This document shows, one piece after another, positions 44,342 to 55,696 of a stretch of DNA of 64,000 nt. How positions within the stretch are numbered: position 1 is the stretch's first letter; each line of letters begins with the position of its first letter. The position numbers and the translations under genes were made by a program. The stretch spans positions 744,001-808,000 of the forward strand of contig WPDH01000004.1 of the NCBI GenBank assembly GCA_019137255.1, given 5' to 3'. This DNA is from Corinectria fuckeliana. Lineage: Eukaryota; Ascomycota; Sordariomycetes; Hypocreales; Nectriaceae. The notes beneath the pieces are model-generated. The model worked only from the letters and a program-made list of their open reading frames with translations. It searched no databases and had not been told where the DNA came from.

Positions 44342-46054
44342 GTCAGGGTTGCCAAGTGCTACTTAAGATGGAGGCAAGGAGGCGCTCTGCTCCGTGGGAA
44401 GATGGTCTCCACTGACAGCCGGCGAGAGTGGGATCGCTGTATCGCTGATACATATCGGCGACTTATCTCGGGTTTGACTACTGGCCATTACTCGGTGGGC
44501 ATCCACATCTGTCTGAGCAAACTCGCTGGTGTCTTGGCAGTCAGTCTCTCAAGCTCCCAGTCCAGCACCCGCATCACCGCACAACGGACCTGACGAGGAC
44601 GAGGACGAGAGGGAAGTGGAGGGGGGACGTGGCGGTCTCCGGGATCTCGAGACTGACATGACCTGGCGAAGCATGGGCGGGCATGTTGCTGCGGGCAAGA
44701 TCGACAATCGCCTACTACGTTGGGTTGGGGACGCGGGTTTGCTGTGCCGCTTTTGCACCCATCAAACAACTGCAGCTCTGCATCATGGTTCAAGTTTCCT
44801 GCTCGATCCCGCCATGTTTAAAGTGCTCTCTCTCCCAGGGCTAGAAAAGGAAGAATACATACCTACATATCTACGGACGTACTATGTAGTTACTATAGTA
44901 CGTTCAGTTGTAAGGGACTAAAAGGAGCGCACGTAAGGCAGTGGCAGCCGGGCCCTCCCCGGCAAAGCTAACAGCCTAAGGTTATCTTTTAGTTTCTTTC
45001 GCCTCCATCTCCAAAACGCGTGCTCCAAGGTACGCCGACTAATTACTTAAGTAGTAGATATGTAGGTACGTATTATGTACTGACCGCGTGCCCGGGCTCG
45101 AACCCACACGCACTTCCTGAATAGTTCCGTTTGTCTCGCCGCCCCCCTGGCAAGTTGGCAACCTTACTCTTACTCTCTCCTCCCACCCAAAACCTTAGCC
45201 TGAAAGCCAACGGATGCTGCACATCACCATCGTGTCTTGGCAAAATCCGCTTCGTGTTTTTTTCTCTCTCCCTCTCCCTAATTAATTAACAAGCCTTTTT
45301 CTTTCTGGGGCGCCCAGCCCACCGTCCGACCAGCCGAGTCATGTTTCGCATTCCCCCACATCTGAAAAGGTACTTGCTCGAGGTCCCCGTCTACTTGCCA
45401 TCTTCCTCCAGAACCGGCCCGGGTCTTGCTCCCTCTTGCTCCGTCTGGTTCTGGTTCTGGTTCTGGCCTTGGGGAATATCCCATCCCGAGAGCAAGACCG
45501 CGCTTTCTCCACAGTTCTAGAGGGCCTCGTCGCCTTGGCATTTTGCTGTGGATGCGGGATGGGCGTATGTACGGAAGGCGAGTGCCCTGCTGCGTAGCAT
45601 TGCATACGCATGGCTTATCTATCACCATCGCACCACACCGTCTCGAGCCTCGTTGCCGCGGTGGGGACCTTGCCACTTCCCCCAGCTCGATGGCGACCCC
45701 GACGACTGGTTCCTGCTGGCGCGCCATGGCCAAGGCTGACCTTCTAGAAGACCGGCCCGGTTGTCGTGAGGCCTGGCATCTTTGGTGTGGTTCTGCGCGT
45801 TGACAGAGTTCTGGGTCCTAGGTTCCTAGGTTCCCATGTCAGATGTAACTTACATGTTTTGTTTAAGAAGGCTCCTCCTCCCACCTCCCGTCAAGATGCC
45901 ATGACCCAGCTGGTGTTCCACTCTCACTTCGCCTCCCAATCTCCCCGGGTCTCCCCAGACGCCCTTGTTTAAGAGGAGAATCCCGTCTGCTGTTGTTTGT
46001 TTCAAGCAGCTCTTCTCCATCTCACTCCACTTCACATACTCTCTCTCCGCAACC

Positions 46055-47859
46055 ATGGGTGTTCCATCCGACCCCGAACACAAGGGCGGCGATGTCCCCG
46101 AGCAGTCCGACACCGCCCCCGGCGTGCTCATCGACAGCAGCGCAGTCGAGGTCAAGTACGGCCAGACTCAGCGTGGTCTGTCGCCCCGCCACGTCCAGCT
46201 TATGGCCATCGGTGGCTCCATCGGAACCGGTCTCTTCGTCGGCATCGGCGGTGTCCTCTCCAAGGCTGGTCCTCTCTCCCTCATCCTCGGTTACCTCATC
46301 TGGGGCGTCTTCTTCGTCTGGCCCTGCAACTTGTGTGTCGCCGAGATGTGCTCTTACCTGCCCATCCGTGGTTCCATCTTCGAGCTCGCTTCCCGTTTCG
46401 TCGACCCTGCCCTCGGTTTCGCCATGGGTTGGACATACTTCTACGCCGGTGTCATGCTTGTCTGTGTCGAATACAGCGCTGTCTCGACGCTAATGCAGTA
46501 CTGGGTTCCCGATGTCAACCCAGCTGCTTGGATTGTCATGGCCATGGTCATCTGCATTCTGCTCAACGTTGTAGCTGTCAAGTAAGTCATCCGCCAGCAC
46601 AGTTGGTCACATTCCGGGAGCCTGGTGTCTAACCAGCTCTCTTTCTAGGTGGTATGGTGAATCCGAGTTTGTCATGGCCTCGCTCAAGGTCCTGCTCCTG
46701 TTCGGTCTCCTCTTCATCACCCTCATCACCATGTGCGGTGGCAACCCCAAACACGACGCCTATGGATTCCGAACCTGGGGCGACGGCAGGGCCATGCGCG
46801 CTTACCATGGCTCTGGCGATGTCGGTCGTTTTGCCGGTTGGTGGAAGGTCGTCCTCTATGCCGGTTTCACTATTGCCGGTCCCGACATGATCTCCCTGGC
46901 CTCTGGTGAAATCCAGAACCCTCGCCGAACCATCCCCCGCGTCGCCAAGCTCATTTTCTACCGTCTCATCGGTTTCTATGTCCTTGGGGTTTTGGCTGTC
47001 GGCATCATCTGCAGCTCCGATGATGATCGTCTGCTCGGTGCCCTCACCGACGGCTCCTCCGGTGCTGCTGCCTCGCCTTGGGTCATTGGTATCGAGAACC
47101 TCGGCATCTCTGGTCTCCCTGACTTGATCAACTTCCTCATCCTCACCTCCGGCCTTTCTTGCGGAAACGCCTACCTCTACGCTGCGTCCCGAACCCTCTA
47201 CGGCCTTGCCCGAGGTAAGTTGTCGGCAAACAATCCGCCTCGGAGACGCATTAGCTAACATTGTAACCTCCGCAGATGGCCAAGCCCCTGCTATCTTCCA
47301 GAAGTGTACCAAGGCCGGCGTCCCCGTCTACGCCGTCGGCTGTGTCAGCTTGATCACCTGCGTCACCTTCCTCGTCGCCTCCGAAAACTCCGTCACCGTC
47401 TTCTACTGGTTCGTCGACCTGACCACCACCGGCCTCATCGCCTCTTACACCATGATGCTGCTCGTCTTCGTCGGCTGGTACCGCGCCCGCGTGGCCCAGG
47501 GCCTCAACACCGCCTCGCTGTACTACACCGCGCCCTTGGCCCCCTGGTCCGCCTACCTGGGCCTGTTCCTGGGCTGCTGCGCGCTGCTGTTCGTTGGCTT
47601 CGACTCCTTCAAGCCCTTTAGCGTGCAGGGCTTCATCACTGCGTACTTCTGCCTGCCCTACACCGCCATCCTCTTCATCTTTTGGAAGATCTTTAAGAAG
47701 ACTAAGTTCGCCGACCCCGCGACGGCCGACCTGGTCACTGGCAAGAAGGAGGTCGACGAGGAGTGCAAGCACTGGGAGGAGGGCGGCATCGAGGAGAACT
47801 GGCAGCGGGAGCTCGCTGGCATGTCCTTTTGGAGGCGCATCTGGGAGAAGATGTGGTAA
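46055..47859 (+). CDS. amino acid permease (APC superfamily, YAT/AAT type), 558 aa, three exons
   Basis: A plasma-membrane proton/amino acid symporter. Exons: 46055-46581, 46649-47214, 47276-47859 (559 codons). It has the conserved first-helix block SPRHVQLMAIGGSIGTGLFV, then AEMCSYLPIRGSIFELASRF, the helix-3 YFYAGVMLVCVEYSAV, GEIQNPRRTIPRVAKLIFYR, and YAASRTLYGLARDGQAP, which is formed across the second splice junction. About 12 hydrophobic helices are visible and the C-terminal tail ends with the aromatic motif WRRIWEKMW. These marks put it with the fungal general/basic amino acid permeases (GAP1, DIP5, CAN1 group); substrate is not predictable. Start ATG has a strong context (caaccATGGG); an earlier in-frame ATG at 45965 would add 30 residues without similarity. 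It stands alone in gene-poor DNA. Confidence 0.95.
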
Positions 47860-50800
47860 TTTAGGAAGCAATTTCCCGGCAAGATTAATATTGTATATAC
47901 TGTGCCTGGCAGCATTTAGTAGATTTGTTCTGCATACACAAGGTTAGCAAATCTTACAGCAAGCTGTTCAATAAGCCGAAGATCCATGGAGTGCTCGAAG
48001 TGATGTCGATGCACGCACAAATTGCTGAGGAGCTCACTGATTCTGGGGGCTTTGAAACTAAGGGAGTCTGGAAAGTTAAAGATACTTGCGCGGTGGTACT
48101 GTCGGTATGGCTTGACGGGAGCATATTGGTACCGGTGAAGCCTCGGTGAACTCACTCACCCCACCTGAGATTAGTACTTGACTCCGTGAATTCTTATTTG
48201 AGATAACTAGGAGCCCGCAACTGGGACCTCCAAGGTTGGCAAGACAGCGTGACTACGTCGTCTAACCCGAGCTGGCAAACCGTGAATGTTGAAGGCTCTT
48301 GTGATGACGGCGCTCAACCAACAATACTCATCGATGGCACATCGGCGTCGGCAGACAGACGTTTGATGCTGGAACAGTTACTAACTCGGTCACCCAAGAA
48401 GGTGGGGAAATGAGAGGTCGAGTTTAGTCGCATAGCACAAGCGCTTTGCCTGATCATCGCGACCAAGCTGCGGAGGCTTTGATACTCGTGACGGTGCTGG
48501 GCACAATAATGGCTTCAGATAGCATATCGATACTAAGAAGTCTTGATAAACAAGTATGAGTTTCAGGACCGAGACTTGATCAGGCAACTGCCAAGTCGAG
48601 ACAACAAAGCATGGGAGCTGGCAACTTGAGGTCGGTAGCACGCCATAACCACATTATGCGAACTGATAAAATAAGCCAGGGGCTTCCCCCAGATGCAACA
48701 TTATGGCAGATGAACTGATGCTAGTCTAAAGATGGGTATTTGATTCTGAACAAGTCACTTGTCTGGGTTACCCGAGAACGAAACCCCCGAACTCGGTTGG
48801 TGGCACAGCATGTCCATATTGTCCCGACAACTTCAGGGGCATAGCAATAGTAGAAACAGCCTTGACCAGCCAGTAGGAGTATCGGGCTCGGAATTTTCTT
48901 CTGGGACCGGCTCTCGGAGGCAATCGAGCATAGAAGTCGCGAGATTATGTGTAGCATAACAGAACTACGTTGCCCGATCGGTGTAACAAGCCAGGGGCTG
49001 TAATTTGTCCCACTGCAATGCCCTGCTCGACGGATGCGGCGAGCTCGACTTGAACTGCAACGAGCCGTCTCGAAACGAGCGGGAGGATTCACGCCCGGAG
49101 GACGGACGGGTGCGAGCATCCCGACTTCAATAGGCGTCGGGCGTGCCAAGACAGACAAAGCAATCCTCGGGCACGGAACCCAGCTGCGGGATGCGTCAAA
49201 GAGGGTTCGCTAGAGGAGCACACAAACAAAGCGTGTCTGCTTGACTCGGAGAACGAGGCTTCGCTTCGACCGACGGACAACAAACGCTCGGCTTGGTAAG
49301 TGGTGGCTCCGGCTTTCACGACAACGAGACCCGAGGAAAAGTGTTTGCTTCGCAAAGCGGGAACCGCCGGATGGGTAGGAAAAGCGCGGGTAGGAAGTGG
49401 CACGATGCCGACAAAACACGCGCAAATACTCCCTTTAGAGTAGATTGGTCGGCGTTTCTGCAAACGACAAACGACAAACGACGACAAAGTCTCTACATGG
49501 GCTCACCAGGCGTCAATGCAGACTAGGGACAGAGGACATTTGCTCGTGTATTTATTTTTGAGGAGTTTCCAGCCCCTGCAGAATGGATACAGGAGAATGC
49601 TTCACGTAGAACGAGGAGCACGAGGAGAAAGGGTAGTTTGTGGCGTGGTTGCTGTCTGGGTTCTTGCATGCATTGCCGACGTTGCATTTCACGTCATTGG
49701 AGATGAGATGGGCTATTGGGGTTGTGACGTATCGCAATTGTCTTGCTTTGTAGACTAGATTACTACGTATTCGTACAGACGGAGGAAAGGAAATAAGGCT
49801 GAAGAAATGCAACTGAGACAAGCACCGAAACGAACTAAGCACTACTCCGTAGACAGATAGGTGATTCATGTCAATATCTTTAGTAGTTTGTCGATCCGTC
49901 GATCATGATCACCACCTTAGACTTCAAATGGGAAACTGGGTAAATTGCATCCTCATCTAGACTTTGGACTCTGGCTGTTCACTTACACTAACCTCAAGCC
50001 GCATGATTAGGTCCATTTAGTTTCTGGATCGGGACGGGCTCGTGATTGCTTCCGCCTGAGTTCCCTGCACACCTACGGGTCTTGGCCATGATTGCTCCCC
50101 TCCCCTTCGTTGCAGAACCCCCGCCTTGGCTGCCTGGGCGTGACTGACGTGCTGAGGCGGCGACGGATTCGAGGGTTCTAGATGGGGGCGGCCCAATAAC
50201 ACGATGCATATGCGGGGGATTTGCATCAGTGATTCGCTTAGTAGGGCTAATTCTCTTGGAAATTTCCATCGCGCGAGGGAAGACTTGGCGAGTCAGTTAT
50301 CATTTGCGATCTCGTCGGGAGCCTTTGCCATTATTCCTGCGCCTATACGTTGCAATGGCAATCCAGGCACCAGGTACGCGAGCGAGACTATTGGCCTCTA
50401 GTGAAGTGAGTATTATGGAAGATCTGTGTAATAACACTACCAACCAACGTAGTAAGCTTGGACTGGTCATGACATGGATGCGCATCAATAGACTACCCAT
50501 CGGCCAGGTCTAGACAGGGCCATTCCAGGTCTAGTCCTAGTGAGGCAAAGAGAGGAAGACGACTACGATTCTACCTTGGGGGTGATCTGATCTAGCTAAT
50601 AATCACTACTCCGTACGTAGAGATCGCGACTGGTGGCCCTTTCGCAACTGTATATTCACAAGCTGTCAATACTCACGAAGAGCATGTCAAGACTAGGTTA
50701 CATCCATGACTGCGAGACGAGACGTACTACGTAGCATGACTGGTGATCGCTCTCGGAGAATAATTGAAAGACGCAAGGACGAGGATCGAGCCGCAGCGCA

Positions 50801-53800
50801 GGGAAGCCTGCCTGAAGAAGAACGCCGTTGGACGACCCAAGTCCCTGGCGAGAGTCATGACAATCGCTTTCCCCCTCCCCCCATGGACGATCCAATCTCA
50901 CGGGCTGAGCTGGAGATGAGGCTCGTAATATGGGCTGTGGACCGCCGTCACCGCCGCTGGGAAATTTCCGGCGCAACGCCCGCGAGGTGAGCATCAGGGG
51001 TTTGTGTCGAACAACCTAGCGAGTCATGCGCTGGTGCCAAGGCCTAGGGGGTTTACGAACACATCATACCGCCTTACAGCAAGCTGGCGCCATTGCCGGT
51101 AGTCCGTAGATCTCCAGGCGTTGATTGGGAGAGTCCGTGGCTCGTCGCAATGGGGGGTTAGGTGTCTGGTCGTTGAAGCTATGACCGATGGCGTCCTTTG
51201 GCGCTGGTGCGATACTATGTACTGTTGCCTCGTGGCTTTGAGCCGGGGGGGAGTATTTCAAGTATTACGGGGATTGACGCTGGAGCTGTCCGCTCACAAG
51301 CTACGAGCGGGTTATGCAGGCTCCATGATGTGTTGCTTCTGTTGCCTCCCCCCGGATAGGAGAGAATCCGCTAATAAGCTTGTCCCCGTCGAGAGAGAGA
51401 CGACAGAGTCCGAGCCAGAGCCCGGGGACTGGAATCGAATACGGCGCCGGGAGTGAGAGCGACTGTATGGGAATGATACATGGAGCTTTCGGGATAGATC
51501 AAAGCCCAAGCAAGCCACCGCAAACATCTCCCGAAACATTCATCTACACAGTACAGCGATATGATTCACACCTCAGTAGTAAGACACTGCCGACACGACC
51601 GAGTCCGGGGAAGTAAGACGCACGCAGGGACCCGGCAGTGCGGAATGAAACAGCTGTACGTACTATGTAGCGCTCGCTGGCTGAAGACGAATCGGATACC
51701 TAGATTGGATGGTGGATGGCCTCTGATGAGGGACCACGCAGCCTTGTTGCGATTTCCACCTCCACTTCCTCAACAAGAATCCTTCCCTGCAACGTGACGA
51801 CGCAATAGTGTGGCCGCGAGGCTGAGGAAACAGGACGGACGTGCCGTGCCGCGTCCCTTCCATAGTAATTAATCACTGTGCACGGCTCACCGACATTCCC
51901 AAGTATATGCACGTCTCCAGAATAATGTCTCCAGAATCAATGGAAGCGCCTTGAACACCTGGGAAGAAGAGGCGCAATTGTGGGCTCTCGCGCAGATATG
52001 CGAAACCAACCTGCGCATGTGCCGTGGCGTCTTGCTCGTGCGCATTCCTCGCTTCCCGCCTCTTCCCCCCTTTTTGTTTCGTTTGTACTTTTGAAAGCAA
52101 CGTCATCTGTTGTTCGGTTTGCAGGCCGGGATGCGATGGGTCGTTTGGGTCAAGGTGGATGACTTGTCGTTCTGCTGTGTGCTATAGATGCTTGCGAGGT
52201 GGAAGGCGGGAGGCGGCTCCGGCTTTGATAGTACGTAGTACTTCGCAGTGATGCCGTCGATGCTATTGGACGAGGAGTCAATCTATGCAGAAGATCGCTC
52301 CAGCCAGTGTCAGTGCCGGCTCATTTATTAGTATCGACTAGACTAGACTACATAATTGGTACAATCCACAGTCCAATGCGCATAATTGCCGAAAGCTTCC
52401 CATCTTGCTCGACCCTGGCGCACCACGAACGGCCGCCGTCCGGCTCCGAGAGGGCGTGCTCGCCACGTCCGGCAGTCGTATATCAAACTCCGGGGCATTT
52501 CAGCGTTCAGCGGAAAACCATCGTCACGGCATTCGGGCTATGTACTTTTTAGTAGCACGGCGACATGGATTGAACGACCAGGTGCCCAGGTGTCAAGGTG
52601 CCATCAGCAAGGACAGCTTCCATGACCGCTTCCAGGCTGTCCGACTTACTTGCTAGGCCTACTACTATGTACTATGACTTCGTACGGCCATGTCATGTCC
52701 AGGGCAGGGACCCCTTCAGGCGTCCGTCACCGCGCAGCCACCGTTCCGCCTGCCTCAGGTCACGCACGCCCAGGGGAAGGGGGGAGGGGGGAGATGAACC
52801 CTTGCCCCGGCGAGATTTGATGGCTCTGGGTGCTTTATGTACTCCGTAACTACTTGAGGGCGACTCAGTACGCAGTAAAGCCATTGCCTGCTCCTCCACT
52901 TGGCGGGTTGAGTCGAACGCTAGCCTGCGACCTGATTGATGGCTCTCGCCGTGGCGGCTTGGCTTGTCCGCTGGGGCGGGAACATTCACGTTGGACGATG
53001 CGATGCCACCAAGGCCAACCTAGGTTTCTTGCCCCCCCCCCTCCCCTGGCCTAGGTAGGGGCTGGGGGTTGGCCAGCGGAAGGAGGAGGTTTGGGAGGGG
53101 AGGATCGTCGCCGAGATCTCAAACAGAAGCAACCAGCATATCCACCCGTGATCCCTGTCATTGCTACCGGGCGCCGGTGGTTTTGAGTCCCTGCCAGAAG
53201 AGAGCCTTTCACAGGGTTTCCCGGCCCAGCCCGGAGTGTTTGTAGCAGTTCCCAAAACTGGGAAAAGAAGGTTTACTTAGAATTAGACGAGGGCGCTCTC
53301 TGGGGTTGATGATGTAGAGATGTAGAGACATGGACGTGTTCCTTGCATTCCATTAGGAGCCGTCTCCAGCGGGCTTCTTCAGCACTCTTCAGCGTCCTGC
53401 GTCCTGCAAGGGGCGCTTTTTTGCTAGTGGGATGCACATTTTGAAGACTCCCCTCCTGGGGCGCTTTTGGCGTCTTGAAGAGACCGGACCCGCATTGGGA
53501 TGCAACCCCCGTCCGCCGTCTCCGCAGCCTTCAGTCCAGTGAGTCCACGACGAGCTATTCAGTCGCGCGTGTGATCACCCCTGTATCGCTCACCGGAGGA
53601 TGGCGAACGTCAGAATGAACCTGACGATGATCAGGACGACGGCGGTGGAAACTGCCCCCCTGGTCAGGAATGCCAGCGGGGTGACCGAACCGAACTGCCG
53701 GCGTCTCCTTCACCTGACGCAGCGCAGGTTCACCACCACAGCCAGGCGATGCACATGGTTGCCCACAGGGGGGGCTACCGAGATATAGCTCAGCCTGCCA

Positions 53801-55696
53801 GTTCCAGCCTGTCAGGCCCCGAACAACAGATCGAATTGCTACCATGTATGTATATAGATACTACGTTGTGGTAGTACCACCTAGGCAGGCATGAATCGAA
53901 TATTCTCCTGCAAGGCACGGATACTACCTCCCTCAACGATACATAATGGCGTCTTCATTAGTGAATGCCGCCACGCACGGGGGGGGGGGTTGGACGTTGT
54001 TGCTCTCGTGCGAAGCTGATCTATCCGTACTACGCTGGTAGTTCGTGGGCTACTCTGAACGGTAGCAGCTGGCTCCGAGGCAGGCAAATTACGGAATGAC
54101 ACAAACTCAGGCGCGCGATGGCGGATGCGGCCGACGAATGGTCAAAGCCCGGGCCATCCCTATTCGAGTTCCATGACTCTCTCCCCTCCGCCTTGGAACC
54201 ATGACCGACGAGGCTACTGCTATGATGTACACAGTAATTACTTCGTACGAGCCGCTCTCGGCCTCGCGCCAGACAAGCGGCGGGTGCCGGTTCCCCAGCG
54301 AAGCTTGCCATGTCCGGCTGATTTTTGGTTGATGAAGGATGCTTGGTGTAAGTATTCCACTTCATTCAGGCAAATTGACTTTCGGTCCAAGAACAAAGAA
54401 AGGAAGCAACAGGCCAAATTATTTCGTATGTTTTTTTTTTCTTTTGGCGTTTATTACCGTCACCCGTAAGACCCTAGAACTTGGACCGGGGTTGTGTTGT
54501 ACACAACTGCGGAATGGAATGGAAGCTCCCCAAGATGGAAGCCCACGTCCCAGCGCATAGACTAGATTAGATTATCTAGAATACATAGAAGGCCTCATCC
54601 CGCATCATGACACGGCTCAAGGCGGCCTGAGGTCACATCCGCTCCCCCTTCGCCGCACTCCTCAGTCGATCCCAGCCAGCTGGCCAGCGTACGGGGAGGG
54701 GGGGGGGAGGGCTCTCGGCTAGATCTCATTTGCTCCCTTCTCGCGTGTAGGTGGGTAGCTCAATTGCTAGCCTGATCGCTCGGCAGGATTGGCAGATTGC
54801 GACCAGGATGATTACCTAGCACAAACCCACGGCCGCCGGAACACGCACTCGACGGGGAGGGGGGTGGGCGAGAAGACGGGATTCCTGTTAGGTAGGTCGG
54901 GTGTTAGTCCAGGTAGTGAGTGAGTGCTAGGTACCTACTACGTAGTAGGTAGGGAGCTAGCCCGCTGAGCCAGCCCGTTCATGTGCGCTGTGATATCGTA
55001 CCTTACATCCATAGTGCGGGTTCAAGTGAAGCCGGGGGGGCCTGGTCGGCCGCTTCCCTGGCTTTCTTTCTACGGGAAAGCCTCCATCCCCGTAACTTAC
55101 CTATCCCGTTTTCCCTTTAACTGCCTCTGCCCGTCACTCCAGCCTCCTCCTCCGCTGGCCCTGGCTCGGTGTTTTGCCTTTCCCTCCCTCGTGGCCCTGG
55201 CCATCGCCCCCAAACGACTCTACGAAGAAAAAGAAAAAAAAGAAAACCCCCCGTGAAAGTTTAGTTCCGGGCATTCAACCAAGCCGCCGGGCTCTCTCCC
55301 ACCTCATCCGTCACCCATCAGCTTAAAGACGACACCAACCACTACTTGCCCGCCCTCCTCAACACTCGACGCCCGCTTCCGGCATGGCCCGCCTATAGAA
55401 TTGATTACCCATCTTGTATTCGTCTTTCCAGCCTTGGACGCCCTCGGCCCACAGCAAACCCTTTCCATCCGGGAGTCCTGACTGATCCCATCTAAACGAA
55501 GAGGGGTACACCACCGCGTCCCGCAACAGCACATGTCGTTCTCCGCCTCACGCTCGCCTTTTTGCTGACAGTAGCCCTCCGAAGGGGAATCTCACGAGGC
55601 CTGGACTTTTGAGAGTCGGACGCGGAAAACGCAGGCAAGGGGAATTAGGGAATTATAGAAGACCCGGGCCTGGACAGGCACCACCCGCCAAAAGAA
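47860..55696. other. 7.8-kb gene-free region
   Basis: The longest gene-free stretch of the window. Frames on both strands are short, low in domain content and do not close by splicing. I found no transposase, reverse transcriptase, tRNA or rRNA gene. It contains dispersed TAC/GTA palindromic motifs (for example the perfect 20-bp palindrome at 54932), G-runs near 53970 and 54700, and a C/T-rich leader-like stretch from 55080 to 55690 before the next gene. Confidence 0.5.
54932..54951. repeat. perfect 20-bp palindrome
   Basis: TACCTACTACGTAGTAGGTA is fully self-complementary. Similar TACCTA/TACGTA clusters recur in this intergenic region (45050, 50610, 53855). Function unknown; it could be a regulator site or a cruciform-prone sequence. 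Confidence 0.7.

Larger units (their letters stand above)
41327..46054. other. 4.7-kb gene-poor region with a MITE and an assembly gap
   Basis: No ORF here has a recognisable domain, splice closure or good composition. Contents I can support: a 14-bp tandem duplication (CTGGGTGGCCCACA) near 41920-41947, the polyC-NN gap at 42518-42585, the 139-bp MITE at 44201, a 9-bp inverted repeat ACGTACTAT/ATAGTACGT near 44876-44902, and a probable long permease promoter up to 46054. Confidence 0.5.

Noticed and set aside
45083..45105. Possible tRNA gene (CTCGAACCC, a B-box-like string on the minus strand)
   Set aside because: No A box, and the T-stem and acceptor stem cannot be formed.
48721..49487. Minus-strand frames of 132-145 aa in the 7.8-kb gene-free region
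   Set aside because: Random composition and no family or splice partners.
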